Part shown: positions 4,841 to 9,995 of the stretch, piece by piece
Position numbering within the stretch: position 1 is the stretch's first letter
Layout: each line of letters starts with the position of its first letter
NCBI GenBank assembly: GCA_017394605.1
Contig: JAFPXU010000044.1
Coordinates: forward strand, 1-9,995
Reading direction: 5' to 3'
Origin: Clostridia bacterium
GTDB taxonomy: Bacteria > Bacillota_A > Clostridia > Christensenellales > CAG-138
Length of the DNA stretch: 9,995 nt
Position numbers and translations under genes: made by a program
Notes under the pieces: generated by a model
What the model saw: only the letters and a program-made list of their open reading frames with translations
Databases searched by the model: none
Told to the model about the DNA's origin: nothing

Positions 4841-6172
4841 ATGGAAAAAAACAAAGAGCCGGTAAAGAACACCGCAGAAACCAAGGTTGTGGACGAGGAT
4901 TACCCAATCAACCACGTTCCGCTCAGCGCAAGGAAATCTTTTTTCTCTGTTGCAGCGGTTCTTCTGGGCATAACCTTCTTCGCACCGACAATGTCTACCG
5001 GCGCACAGATAGCGTCGGCGTTTAAGTTTTCCGACCTCATGTGGATTTTCCTGATCGGCAACCTGGTACTGGGCGTTTATGTTTCGCTGAACTGCGCCAT
5101 CGGTGCCAAAACGGGACTTACCTCCGTCATGCTGTCCAGGTACACGTTCGGCATTGCGGGCGCGAAATGGGCGGACCTCTTGCTCGGCGGGACGCAGATC
5201 GGCTGGTTTGCGTATGTCAGCTCCTATACCGGAAACCTGTTCGCGACCGCGTTTAACGCACCGCATCTTGAAGTGTGGTTCACACTTGCGTGGGCGATCA
5301 TTTTCGGCCTTACTGCCATCTGGGGATATAAGGCGATGGAGAAGGTCGCATACGTTGCAGTCCCCGCACTTCTGATCCTGGTCGTTTGCGTACCAATCCT
5401 GGCCGCCCGCGCCAATGGTGGGTTCCAGGCAATCGTAAACGCGATGCCCTCTACGGAAATGTCCGTAGCGACCGCCATGACCGCCATCGTCGGAACATTC
5501 GCATCCATGGGAACGCAGGCATGCAACTGGTCCCGTTTCTCCAAAACGGTCAAGGCTGCATTCTGGTCCGGATTTGTCGCCTTCATGATCGGGAACACGA
5601 TCATGCTCCTTGCAGGTGCGATCGGCGGTCTTGCCTACGGTGAGTCGGACTTTATCGTCGTTATGCTGAACACCGGCCTGATTTTCTTCGCTCTGGTTGT
5701 TCTGACACTGAATATTTGGACAACCGCACATGCCGGCGCATATGCATGGGGCGTAGCCGGAGCTGAGATGTTCAATAAGCAGAACAAGACCCCGTTCCTG
5801 GTAGGCGGACTTGTTATTTCTGTCATCCTCGCGGTAACCGGGATCTATGCGCAGCTGATCGGATTTCTGGTCCTGCTCGGCGTCTTCATTCCCCCGCTCG
5901 GCGGCGCCATGCTTGGGGACTACTTCTTCGTCTATAAGCGCAAGATGCCTGTCCTTGAGGACATCACGTTCAAACCGATCCGCCTTGCGCCGGTTCTAGC
6001 CTATGTCGTCGGAACGATCGTCGCGTTCATTACGGATAAGGCCGGATTCGGTATTCCTCCGCTCTTCGGCATCATCGTTTCGATGGTCTGCGTGCCGCTG
6101 TTTGACAAGATCCTTGCCGCTTCGAAGGTCAATGACCGTCACGAAGTGAAAGAGGACGCAAAATACGTCTGA
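4841..6172 (+). CDS. NCS1-family cytosine/purine permease, CodB-like
   Basis: This 443-residue integral membrane protein of about 12 membrane segments imports a nucleobase or related N-heterocycle with a proton or sodium ion, as known for NCS1 members. Features shared with CodB: VPLSARKSFFSVAAVLLGIT near the N-terminus (27-46), IGAKTGLTSVMLSRYTFG (87-104), LLGGTQIGWFAY (114-125), NIWTTAHAGAYAWG (291-304) and PPLGGAMLGDYF (351-362). A polar N-tail of about 25 residues and a charged C-tail flank the membrane core. It starts the plus-strand operon divergent from the LacI gene and is followed after 14 bp by the amidase. No cytosine deaminase is present, so the cargo may not be cytosine. CytX-type hydroxymethylpyrimidine transporters belong to the same superfamily, but no thiamine genes or TPP riboswitch are seen here. 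Confidence 0.9.
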   Translation: MEKNKEPVKNTAETKVVDEDYPINHVPLSARKSFFSVAAVLLGITFFAPTMSTGAQIASAFKFSDLMWIFLIGNLVLGVYVSLNCAIGAKTGLTSVMLSRYTFGIAGAKWADLLLGGTQIGWFAYVSSYTGNLFATAFNAPHLEVWFTLAWAIIFGLTAIWGYKAMEKVAYVAVPALLILVVCVPILAARANGGFQAIVNAMPSTEMSVATAMTAIVGTFASMGTQACNWSRFSKTVKAAFWSGFVAFMIGNTIMLLAGAIGGLAYGESDFIVVMLNTGLIFFALVVLTLNIWTTAHAGAYAWGVAGAEMFNKQNKTPFLVGGLVISVILAVTGIYAQLIGFLVLLGVFIPPLGGAMLGDYFFVYKRKMPVLEDITFKPIRLAPVLAYVVGTIVAFITDKAGFGIPPLFGIIVSMVCVPLFDKILAASKVNDRHEVKEDAKYV

Positions 6173-6186
6173 AAAGAGATAACACT

Positions 6187-7110
6187 ATGAATATCGGTAA
6201 TCTGTTTGCCCTGAACGGGGAAATCCGGACGCAGGCCCTCAGCGTTGTCTGTGTGCAGTTTGCTCCCATAGGAGCACAGACCGTAGAGGAGCTGAATGAG
6301 AATACCGAAACGGTGCTGAACTACCTTGACATGTCGGTCGGCGCGTTTCCGGGAGCGGATCTTGTCGTTTTTCCGGAGGCGTGTTTCCAGGGGTTCGCTC
6401 CGGTCAACTTTGAAGACGCAATCATGGAAGAAGACGGTCCGCAGATGCGGGCGGTTCAGGAACGCTGCCGCAAGCTGTCCGTATGGACCGTGGTCGACGC
6501 TCTGATCCGGGACGGAAAGGTGTATGCGAATACCGCCTACGTGATTAACGATGAAGGGGAGATCGTACACAAATACGTCAAGATGAACCCCTGGATCCCG
6601 TTTGAAAACTCGGTTCCCGGGAAGGAATGCACGGTTTGCGACGGTCCGAAAGGATCCCGCCTCGGCGTGATCATCTGCGCCGATGGAGATTATCCCGAGA
6701 TCTGGCGTGAAGCTGCATACCGCGGTGCGAATATCATCATTCGCCCGACGCATTACATGGATCCGTGGCAGACCGCCTGGGAGCTGACAAACCGCGCCTC
6801 GGCATATTTCAATCAGGTGTATGTCGTCGGCGCGAACTGTTCCGGACTAGCCAGAAATGAGACCCGTTCCTGCTTCGGCAGAAGCATGATCGTAGGTCCG
6901 GACGGCAATATCATTACGGAGGCGTCCAACGGCTGTCCGGGACTTATCAAGGCGGATCTGTATCCGGGAATCATTGACCGGATGAGACAGCAGGCGGTCC
7001 ACAGCAGTCCCATGTATTCATTCTGCCACCGCGGTGCCAGCAATCCTGACCGGAAAGGAAACGGGGACAGTACCATGTACACGGCATATACGGGGGAGGA
7101 TGGGAAATGA
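6187..7110 (+). CDS. Nitrilase-superfamily amidase, formamidase/aliphatic amidase-like
   Basis: This 307-residue cytoplasmic amidohydrolase probably releases ammonia from a small amide. The nitrilase Glu-Lys-Cys triad is visible: E64 in DLVVFPEACFQGF, K132 in YVKMNPWIPFE and C164 in LGVIICADGDYPE. The extra glutamate E140 in the PWIPFE stretch corresponds to the fourth catalytic residue of AmiE/AmiF enzymes (PWVPVE there). Other shared blocks are CDGPKGSRLG, REAAYRGANIIIRPTHYMDP and AWELTNRASAYFNQVYVVGA. Known AmiE/AmiF proteins are about 335-345 residues; this one is shorter at the C-terminus. It begins 14 bp after the permease with a weak AAGAG ribosome site, and its stop overlaps the next gene as ATGA. 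Import plus hydrolysis of a permease-borne substrate is a reasonable inference. Formamide, an aliphatic amide or a ring-derived amide are all possible. Confidence 0.88.
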   Translation: MNIGNLFALNGEIRTQALSVVCVQFAPIGAQTVEELNENTETVLNYLDMSVGAFPGADLVVFPEACFQGFAPVNFEDAIMEEDGPQMRAVQERCRKLSVWTVVDALIRDGKVYANTAYVINDEGEIVHKYVKMNPWIPFENSVPGKECTVCDGPKGSRLGVIICADGDYPEIWREAAYRGANIIIRPTHYMDPWQTAWELTNRASAYFNQVYVVGANCSGLARNETRSCFGRSMIVGPDGNIITEASNGCPGLIKADLYPGIIDRMRQQAVHSSPMYSFCHRGASNPDRKGNGDSTMYTAYTGEDGK

Positions 7111-7337
7111 AGATGACAAAAGAATCGTATCCCGCGCTGTTTCACTATATTCACAGGCAGATAGCGGACGTTGAGTTTCCCGCGACCAAGCAGGAGGTTC
7201 TTGACCGAATCGGGGACAGGAAAGTCTATGTCGACTGGGATGTCGAAGTTCCGCTCAGAAGCTTCATTGAGCCGATTCCCCAGCAGGAATTTTCCTGTGC
7301 TGCGGACTTTTACTGCATGATGATTGCTGCATTGTAG
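7107..7337 (+). CDS. Small DUF2795-like protein coupled to the amidase
   Basis: This 76-residue soluble protein starts in an ATGA overlap with the amidase. A GGGGGAGGATGGGA stretch just upstream provides the ribosome site. Its sequence FHYIHRQIADVEFPATKQEV followed by LDRIG and later FIEPIPQQEFSCAADF resembles the DUF2795 pattern of a short helical domain with FPATKxE, a hydrophobic I/L-x-x-(I/L)P core and (E/D)(F/Y)xxAxD. The family assignment is from memory of that pattern and is moderate. DUF2795 has no settled function. Translational coupling suggests a partner or accessory subunit of the amidase, or a nearby metabolic role. A perfect GC hairpin follows 28 bp after the stop. Confidence 0.75.
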   Translation: MKMTKESYPALFHYIHRQIADVEFPATKQEVLDRIGDRKVYVDWDVEVPLRSFIEPIPQQEFSCAADFYCMMIAAL

Positions 7338-7365
7338 CAGAACGAAGCACATATCCGACAGAATC

Positions 7366-7387
7366 GGGCGGTCCGGAAGGACCGCCC
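7366..7387 (+). terminator. GC-rich hairpin ending the permease-amidase operon
   Basis: GGGCGGTCC (7366-7374) and GGACCGCCC (7379-7387) form a perfect 9-bp stem with a GGAA (GNRA-type) tetraloop. The downstream sequence TGTTCATTT is only moderately U-rich. It lies 28 bp past the last gene of the operon. Being symmetrical, it might also act on transcripts coming from the right on the minus strand. Confidence 0.7.
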
Positions 7388-7421
7388 TGTTCATTTGGAA
7401 GAAAAGAATCAAGAAGGACTA

Positions 7422-7634
7422 TCACTGATTCGTTTCTCCGAACCATTCCATAAAGATTCCGTCCATAATTCCTAATATAATTTTAAGAAGGTTCAATGCC
7501 GTATCCGCTTTTCTCCTTCCTATGTTTTCTTTTGCAGGAAGATCTTGTGCCCTTTTACCGTTATTATATGCAGTTACCATCATTTTACGAGCTCTATTCT
7601 CTTTCAGGTTTGCCCTGCTTTTGGTGCGTTTCAA
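7422..7634 (-). CDS. Doubtful small ORF in AT-rich region
   Basis: The minus-strand frame of up to 70 residues starts with TTG at 7634 or ATG at 7583. Its N-terminal part is rich in Lys/Arg/Asn (for example KRTKSRANLKENRARKMM) and it ends in a hydrophobic amphipathic stretch, ALNLLKIILGIMDGIFMEWF. No ribosome site is convincing for either start, and I do not recognise a family. In favour: a TATAAT at 7777-7772 on the same strand lies upstream and the EamA terminator ends the previous unit before it. Against: base composition is AT-rich and unlike the neighbours, and a dispersed repeat lies just upstream. It may be a remnant. Otherwise 7388-7860 shows no gene. Confidence 0.25.
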   Translation of the reverse strand: MKRTKSRANLKENRARKMMVTAYNNGKRAQDLPAKENIGRRKADTALNLLKIILGIMDGIFMEWFGETNQ

Positions 7635-7644
7635 ACCGTACTAC

Positions 7645-7687
7645 ACAGATGAGAATTGTCAGATGGAAGCAGTGGAACATCATGCTA
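7645..7687 (+). repeat. Right copy of the 43-bp dispersed direct repeat
   Basis: This segment matches 3143-3185 at 39 of 43 bases, same orientation, exactly 4502 bp apart. It lies in the AT-rich gene-poor stretch after the amidase operon. The two copies therefore bracket the flavin-reductase remnant, LacI gene, permease, amidase and DUF2795-like gene. Read on the plus strand the two copies translate in one frame to similar peptides (TDENCQKEAAEHHA and TDENCQMEAVEHHA), but the left copy has a stop directly upstream and no gene is evident. Confidence 0.75.
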
Positions 7688-7771
7688 ATTTGAATACAAG
7701 AATACAATTGCGTTCCACCTTTTCTTTTGTGGATGTTTTCCCTTTCGGTTGGACACTTTCCCTTATTTTAC

Positions 7772-7810
7772 ATTATATTTTAAGGGAATCTATTGTTCGT
7801 TAAGGGAATC
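7772..7810 (-). promoter_or_regulatory. Candidate promoter with two identical 11-bp direct repeats
   Basis: TTAAGGGAATC occurs at 7780-7790 and again at 7800-7810, exactly 20 bp apart. On the minus strand the inner repeat abuts a perfect TATAAT (7777-7772), and no good -35 box is seen. Two helical-phase repeats replacing the -35 region suggest an activator-dependent promoter reading leftwards. A related TTCCCTTA lies at 7758-7765, inverted relative to the repeats. Function is inferred. Confidence 0.4.
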
Positions 7811-7860
7811 CTTATCAAATATTGAGACCGGACAATAAGCAATCAGTCATACCTGCAATC

Positions 7861-7888
7861 AAAAAAACCGCAGGGCGAACACCCCGCG
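7861..7888 (-). terminator. Rho-independent terminator of the EamA transporter operon
   Basis: On the minus strand CGCGGGG (7888-7882) pairs with CCCTGCG (7875-7869) through seven pairs including one G-U, with a six-base loop. G and seven Ts (7867-7861) follow. It lies about 45 bp beyond the transporter stop codon and points the right way. Confidence 0.85.
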
Positions 7889-7933
7889 TTATTCAGTGTT
7901 GTTTGGTGTTTTATGCTCGGTCCGGACTTTCCC

Positions 7934-8812
7934 TTATTCTTGTGAGATCTGGCGGGATGGTTCTTCCACTTCGCGGATTCTGCGGAAGTTATAGACGATC
8001 AATGTGCCGATCACCACGAAGAAGCCCACGATGCAGAGCGGGGACATTCTTTCCCTGAGGAAGATCAGCGTCCAGACGGGTGCCAGGACCGGTTCGAGCA
8101 TGGTGACAAAGCTTGCCCGAAGAGAAGGGGTATGGCGAATCCCTCTTGAGAACAGGAACCAGGCGATCGTTCCCGAGATCAGGCAGAACGCGAGTACGCT
8201 GCCGATATCTTTTCCGGTGGAATGCCGGAATGCCGCATCTGTCCACAGAAAGGGGACAAGAGGCAGGTACAGCGAATTCCCAAGGATCAGGGACTCCATC
8301 GCGTCGGCGCCGCCCATGGTGTCTGCAAAGAACACGCCGGCATAGAATATGCCGGAAATGACGGCGATCACATCGCCTGTGATCTTTCCGCTTCCGGCGT
8401 TGCCGAGACAGCACAGCGCGATGCCGGAGGTCAGGACGGCGCAAGTCAGGATATCCCTCCTAGACGGTATCTGCCGGAGGAAGATCAGATTCAGGACCAT
8501 CAGGAACATGGGGGCGGTATTCTGGAGGAGCGACGCGTTGCCTGCCGTCGTCAGCTTGTTGGCCGTCACGATCAGGATCCCCTGCAGAAAGTAGCAGACC
8601 GCTCCGAGGATCTTTGCTTTTGTCAGTACGATCCTTCCCGGCTTCAGGATCAGCCTGAAGCTCAGAAAGACCAGAAAGGAAAAGGTGCCTCTGACCGTCG
8701 CGATGCTGACGGGATTCCATGACGTTGATTTCACGAATACGCCAGCCATGCTCCAGCATACGGCGCCGAGGACCAGAAACAGCCAAGCGTATTTTTTCTC
8801 GAAGTATCCCAT
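7934..8812 (-). CDS. EamA/DMT-family transporter (10 membrane segments)
   Basis: This 292-residue inner-membrane protein has the two-fold repeated layout of the drug/metabolite transporter superfamily. The N-terminal half ends in NTAPMFLMVLNLIFLRQIPS (98-117), and the C-terminal half repeats the motif as MLEPVLAPVWTLIFLRERMS (238-257). Each is preceded by short hydrophobic helices such as AWLFLVLGAVCWSMAGVFVK near the start and followed by the final helix IVGFFVVIGTLIVYNF. Family members export amino acids, drugs or other metabolites, or take up small solutes. The substrate cannot be told. A purine-rich GGAGAAAG upstream of the ATG is unusually far away. The gene follows the unrecognised gene at 8849-9589 by 36 bp, so the two are probably one operon, ended by the terminator at 7888-7861. 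Confidence 0.92.
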   Translation of the reverse strand: MGYFEKKYAWLFLVLGAVCWSMAGVFVKSTSWNPVSIATVRGTFSFLVFLSFRLILKPGRIVLTKAKILGAVCYFLQGILIVTANKLTTAGNASLLQNTAPMFLMVLNLIFLRQIPSRRDILTCAVLTSGIALCCLGNAGSGKITGDVIAVISGIFYAGVFFADTMGGADAMESLILGNSLYLPLVPFLWTDAAFRHSTGKDIGSVLAFCLISGTIAWFLFSRGIRHTPSLRASFVTMLEPVLAPVWTLIFLRERMSPLCIVGFFVVIGTLIVYNFRRIREVEEPSRQISQE

Positions 8813-8848
8813 GTACTGATGTTGCTTTCTCCGGATGGGGCGGCCGCG

Positions 8849-9589
8849 TTATCTCAGGAAGTCGCGGACCTCATCCATGGTATAGGTGCCAGGAAGAAAA
8901 TCGTGCGTCAGGCGTACGCCCTGCTCCCGGAAGCATTCCAGCAGGGGATGGCCGAGCGTTTTCTGAATTCTGCCCACCGTGTCGAACTCCGCTTCCGAAA
9001 GGGTATGGTTGCGTTCCGAATGCACGATAGCGCGGAGCGCGCGGTCCTCGTCCACGATCACGGTCAGTTCGTAATGTCCCAGCGAAAGGTAGAACAGCTG
9101 ATTGAAAATGTTCCGGTACAGGTCCGCAAAGGGAACGGTCCCTTCGGCGCAGATCCTCCGGACATACGATAAGTCCGCGTCCCCGGACGACTGCAGCGGC
9201 AGCACGATCCGCCCGCTCCCGAGCCGGTTCTGCGCCATCGGGAGGCGGAGGAATTCGTTGTAGGACTTGATTGGACGGAGCTTGAACGTGCTGGCCCGCC
9301 TCAGCAGATGGAATTCCGTCTGCGACGTTCCGTCGCTGTAGGTCAAAACGATTGTCCACCGTTCCAGAACGTCCGTGAAGGGGGACGGCTTCTCGTCCAT
9401 CAGCCCGTGATAGAACCGGATGAGCGTTTCCAGCGCGTACTCGCCTATGCCCGGACAGTACTTGCCGAACTCATTCGGGATCTCGGTATGCGCATTCTGA
9501 AAGAAGTACGTCCCGTCCTGCTTTTTGCCTGCGGAAAGGGTATATCCCCCCGTGTGGCAGACGGCACGGATCGAAGCGATTTGTTCCAT
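8849..9589 (-). CDS. Hypothetical protein, 246 residues, family not recognised
   Basis: The frame begins MEQIASIRAVCHTGGYTLSA behind a GGAG about 11 nt upstream and ends RDFLR. There is no signal peptide or membrane helix, so it is probably cytoplasmic. The first 110 residues alternate short charged and aromatic segments (GTYFFQNAHTEIPNEFGKYC, RWTIVLTYSDGTSQTEFHLL), suggesting beta sheet. The middle and end (FADLYRNIFNQLFYLSLGHY, ELTVIVDEDRALRAIVHSER, HPLLECFREQGVRLTHDF) look mixed alpha/beta. Codon use and GC content match the neighbours, supporting a real gene. It is first in an apparent operon with the EamA transporter. I cannot name a domain. A role in sensing or handling the compound the transporter moves is speculation. 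Confidence 0.8.
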   Translation of the reverse strand: MEQIASIRAVCHTGGYTLSAGKKQDGTYFFQNAHTEIPNEFGKYCPGIGEYALETLIRFYHGLMDEKPSPFTDVLERWTIVLTYSDGTSQTEFHLLRRASTFKLRPIKSYNEFLRLPMAQNRLGSGRIVLPLQSSGDADLSYVRRICAEGTVPFADLYRNIFNQLFYLSLGHYELTVIVDEDRALRAIVHSERNHTLSEAEFDTVGRIQKTLGHPLLECFREQGVRLTHDFLPGTYTMDEVRDFLR

Positions 9590-9670
9590 ACGTTACACTT
9601 CTCCGCTGACAGATCCTGGTATAAGATTCGGAAACGCCTCTCATAGGATGATCGTTCGCCGCTACTTTAC

Positions 9671-9706
9671 AGTGTACCGATAATGGGAGCGGAAATCAAT
9701 TCCGCT
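9671..9706 (-). promoter_or_regulatory. Promoter of the 9589 gene with palindrome over the -35 box
   Basis: On the minus strand TTGATT (9699-9694) and TACACT (9676-9671) are 17 bp apart. The -35 box lies inside the inverted repeat AGCGGAA (9688-9694) / TTCCGCT (9700-9706), which has a 5-bp centre. A repressor binding this dyad would cover the -35 region. The palindrome is not followed by a U tract, so an operator is more likely than a terminator. Both calls are inferred from sequence alone. Confidence 0.45.
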
Positions 9707-9736
9707 TCTTCCGTATGCGGCACGAAAGAAGAGAGG

Positions 9737-9766
9737 AAAAAAACGCCGGCTTCAGAGCGACAGCGT
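9737..9766 (-). terminator. Rho-independent terminator of the ion transporter gene
   Basis: On the minus strand ACGCTG (9766-9761) pairs with CCGGCGT-side bases up to 9743 in a stem with one G-U pair, and the stop codon lies in the loop. A run of seven Ts (9743-9737) follows. The stem is shorter than usual, but the U tract is clear. Confidence 0.65.
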
Positions 9767-9995
9767 GTTTTTGATCAGCATGAAACCGAGCAGAAGGGAA
9801 AGGAAACCGAAGTTGAACGCGGAAAACGTCGCGATATAGGACCGCGCCCTGCGGGGCTCATGCCTGAGGTATTCGCGGAAGGTGATGAGGCTCGCGAGCG
9901 ACGCGATCAGCGTGCCTGCGCCGCCGATATTGACGCCGACCAGAAGATCCGCGTAATCCGGCGTGAACTGCGAAAGCAGGATGGCGCTCGGAACG
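9752..9995 (-). CDS. ArsB/NhaD/SLC13-like ion transporter, C-terminal end
   Basis: Only the last 80 residues are in the window; the N-terminus lies beyond position 9995. The sequence VPSAILLSQFTPDYADLLVG, then VNIGGAGTLIASLASLITFR and EYLRHEPRRA, then YIATFSAFNFGFLSLLLGFM matches the C-terminal part of ion-transporter-superfamily proteins (ArsB, NhaD, CitMHS, SLC13). In these the (G/N)xxIGGxGTLIASLASLI loop-helix is conserved near the end and binds substrate or ion. It is an integral membrane protein with two hydrophobic segments visible. Whether it moves anions such as sulfate or dicarboxylates, or exchanges Na+/H+, cannot be decided from this part. A U-tract terminator overlaps its stop codon, so it ends its own transcription unit upstream of the 9589 gene. 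Confidence 0.85.
   Translation of the reverse strand, partial: VPSAILLSQFTPDYADLLVGVNIGGAGTLIASLASLITFREYLRHEPRRARSYIATFSAFNFGFLSLLLGFMLIKNTLSL

Noticed and set aside
4820..5731. Open frame of 303 codons on the minus strand
   Set aside because: It is fully antisense to the CodB-like permease; the translation is rich in Cys, Arg, Asp and Gly with no domain. It is a by-product of codon bias.
4841..6172. Assignment of the permease as a CytX-type thiamine-precursor transporter
   Set aside because: No TPP riboswitch-like leader and no thiamine genes are seen; the motifs are closest to CodB. It cannot be fully excluded without a phylogeny.
6139..6753. Open frame of 204 codons on the minus strand
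   Set aside because: It is antisense to the amidase, whose catalytic triad is clear in the plus frame.
7522..7803. 93-codon plus-strand frame reading through the right repeat
   Set aside because: It has no ribosome site or recognisable domain. The left repeat copy has a stop just upstream in the equivalent frame. It is treated as non-coding AT-rich sequence.
7929..7936. A further TTCCCTTA near the EamA stop codon
   Set aside because: It overlaps the end of the coding sequence, away from any promoter, and is probably chance similarity to the 7758-7810 elements.
9688..9706. The AGCGGAA/TTCCGCT hairpin as a terminator
   Set aside because: Neither strand has a U tract after it, and it overlaps a plausible -35 box, so an operator is more likely.

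Overview
The window looks like chromosomal DNA from a moderately GC-rich member of the Bacillota, most likely Clostridia. The basis is purine-rich AGGAGG-type ribosome sites, tight ATGA gene overlaps, U-tract terminators, and gene families common in gut and rumen Clostridia (WYL regulator, DinJ/RelE module, LacI regulators). This taxonomic guess is an inference. No rRNA, tRNA, CRISPR array or intact insertion sequence is visible.

Layout. Positions 1-257 (minus) hold the N-terminal part of an unrecognised gene, divergent from a plus-strand operon at 506-2269. That operon encodes a WYL-domain regulator, a small eight-cysteine protein with a very acidic tail, and a Nudix hydrolase. It is followed by a DinJ/RelE-type toxin-antitoxin pair (2338-2951). 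The toxin reading frame carries an in-frame stop at its fourth codon.

The centre (3143-7687) is a catabolic-looking cassette. On the minus strand lie a LacI-type regulator and a truncated flavin-reductase gene. On the plus strand lie a CodB-like NCS1 permease, a formamidase/aliphatic-amidase-like nitrilase-superfamily enzyme, and a small DUF2795-like protein coupled to it by an ATGA overlap. The divergent control region holds five copies of TGTAACA/TGTTACA. One is at the predicted start of the permease transcript and one is near the LacI promoter, which suggests the LacI protein controls both directions. A 43-bp imperfect direct repeat (39/43 identical) lies at each end of this block. The left copy coincides with the broken end of the flavin-reductase gene.

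The stretch 7388-7860 is AT-rich and contains at best one doubtful small minus-strand gene, behind a TATAAT box preceded by two identical 11-bp repeats. The right end is all minus strand: an EamA/DMT-family transporter with its own terminator, an unrecognised 246-residue protein just upstream in the same apparent operon, and the C-terminal end of an ArsB/NhaD/SLC13-like ion transporter with a U-tract terminator.

How the parts may work together: the central genes suggest uptake of a small nitrogen compound (cytosine-like or another N-heterocycle), amide hydrolysis releasing ammonia, and induction through the LacI protein. The substrate cannot be read from sequence alone.
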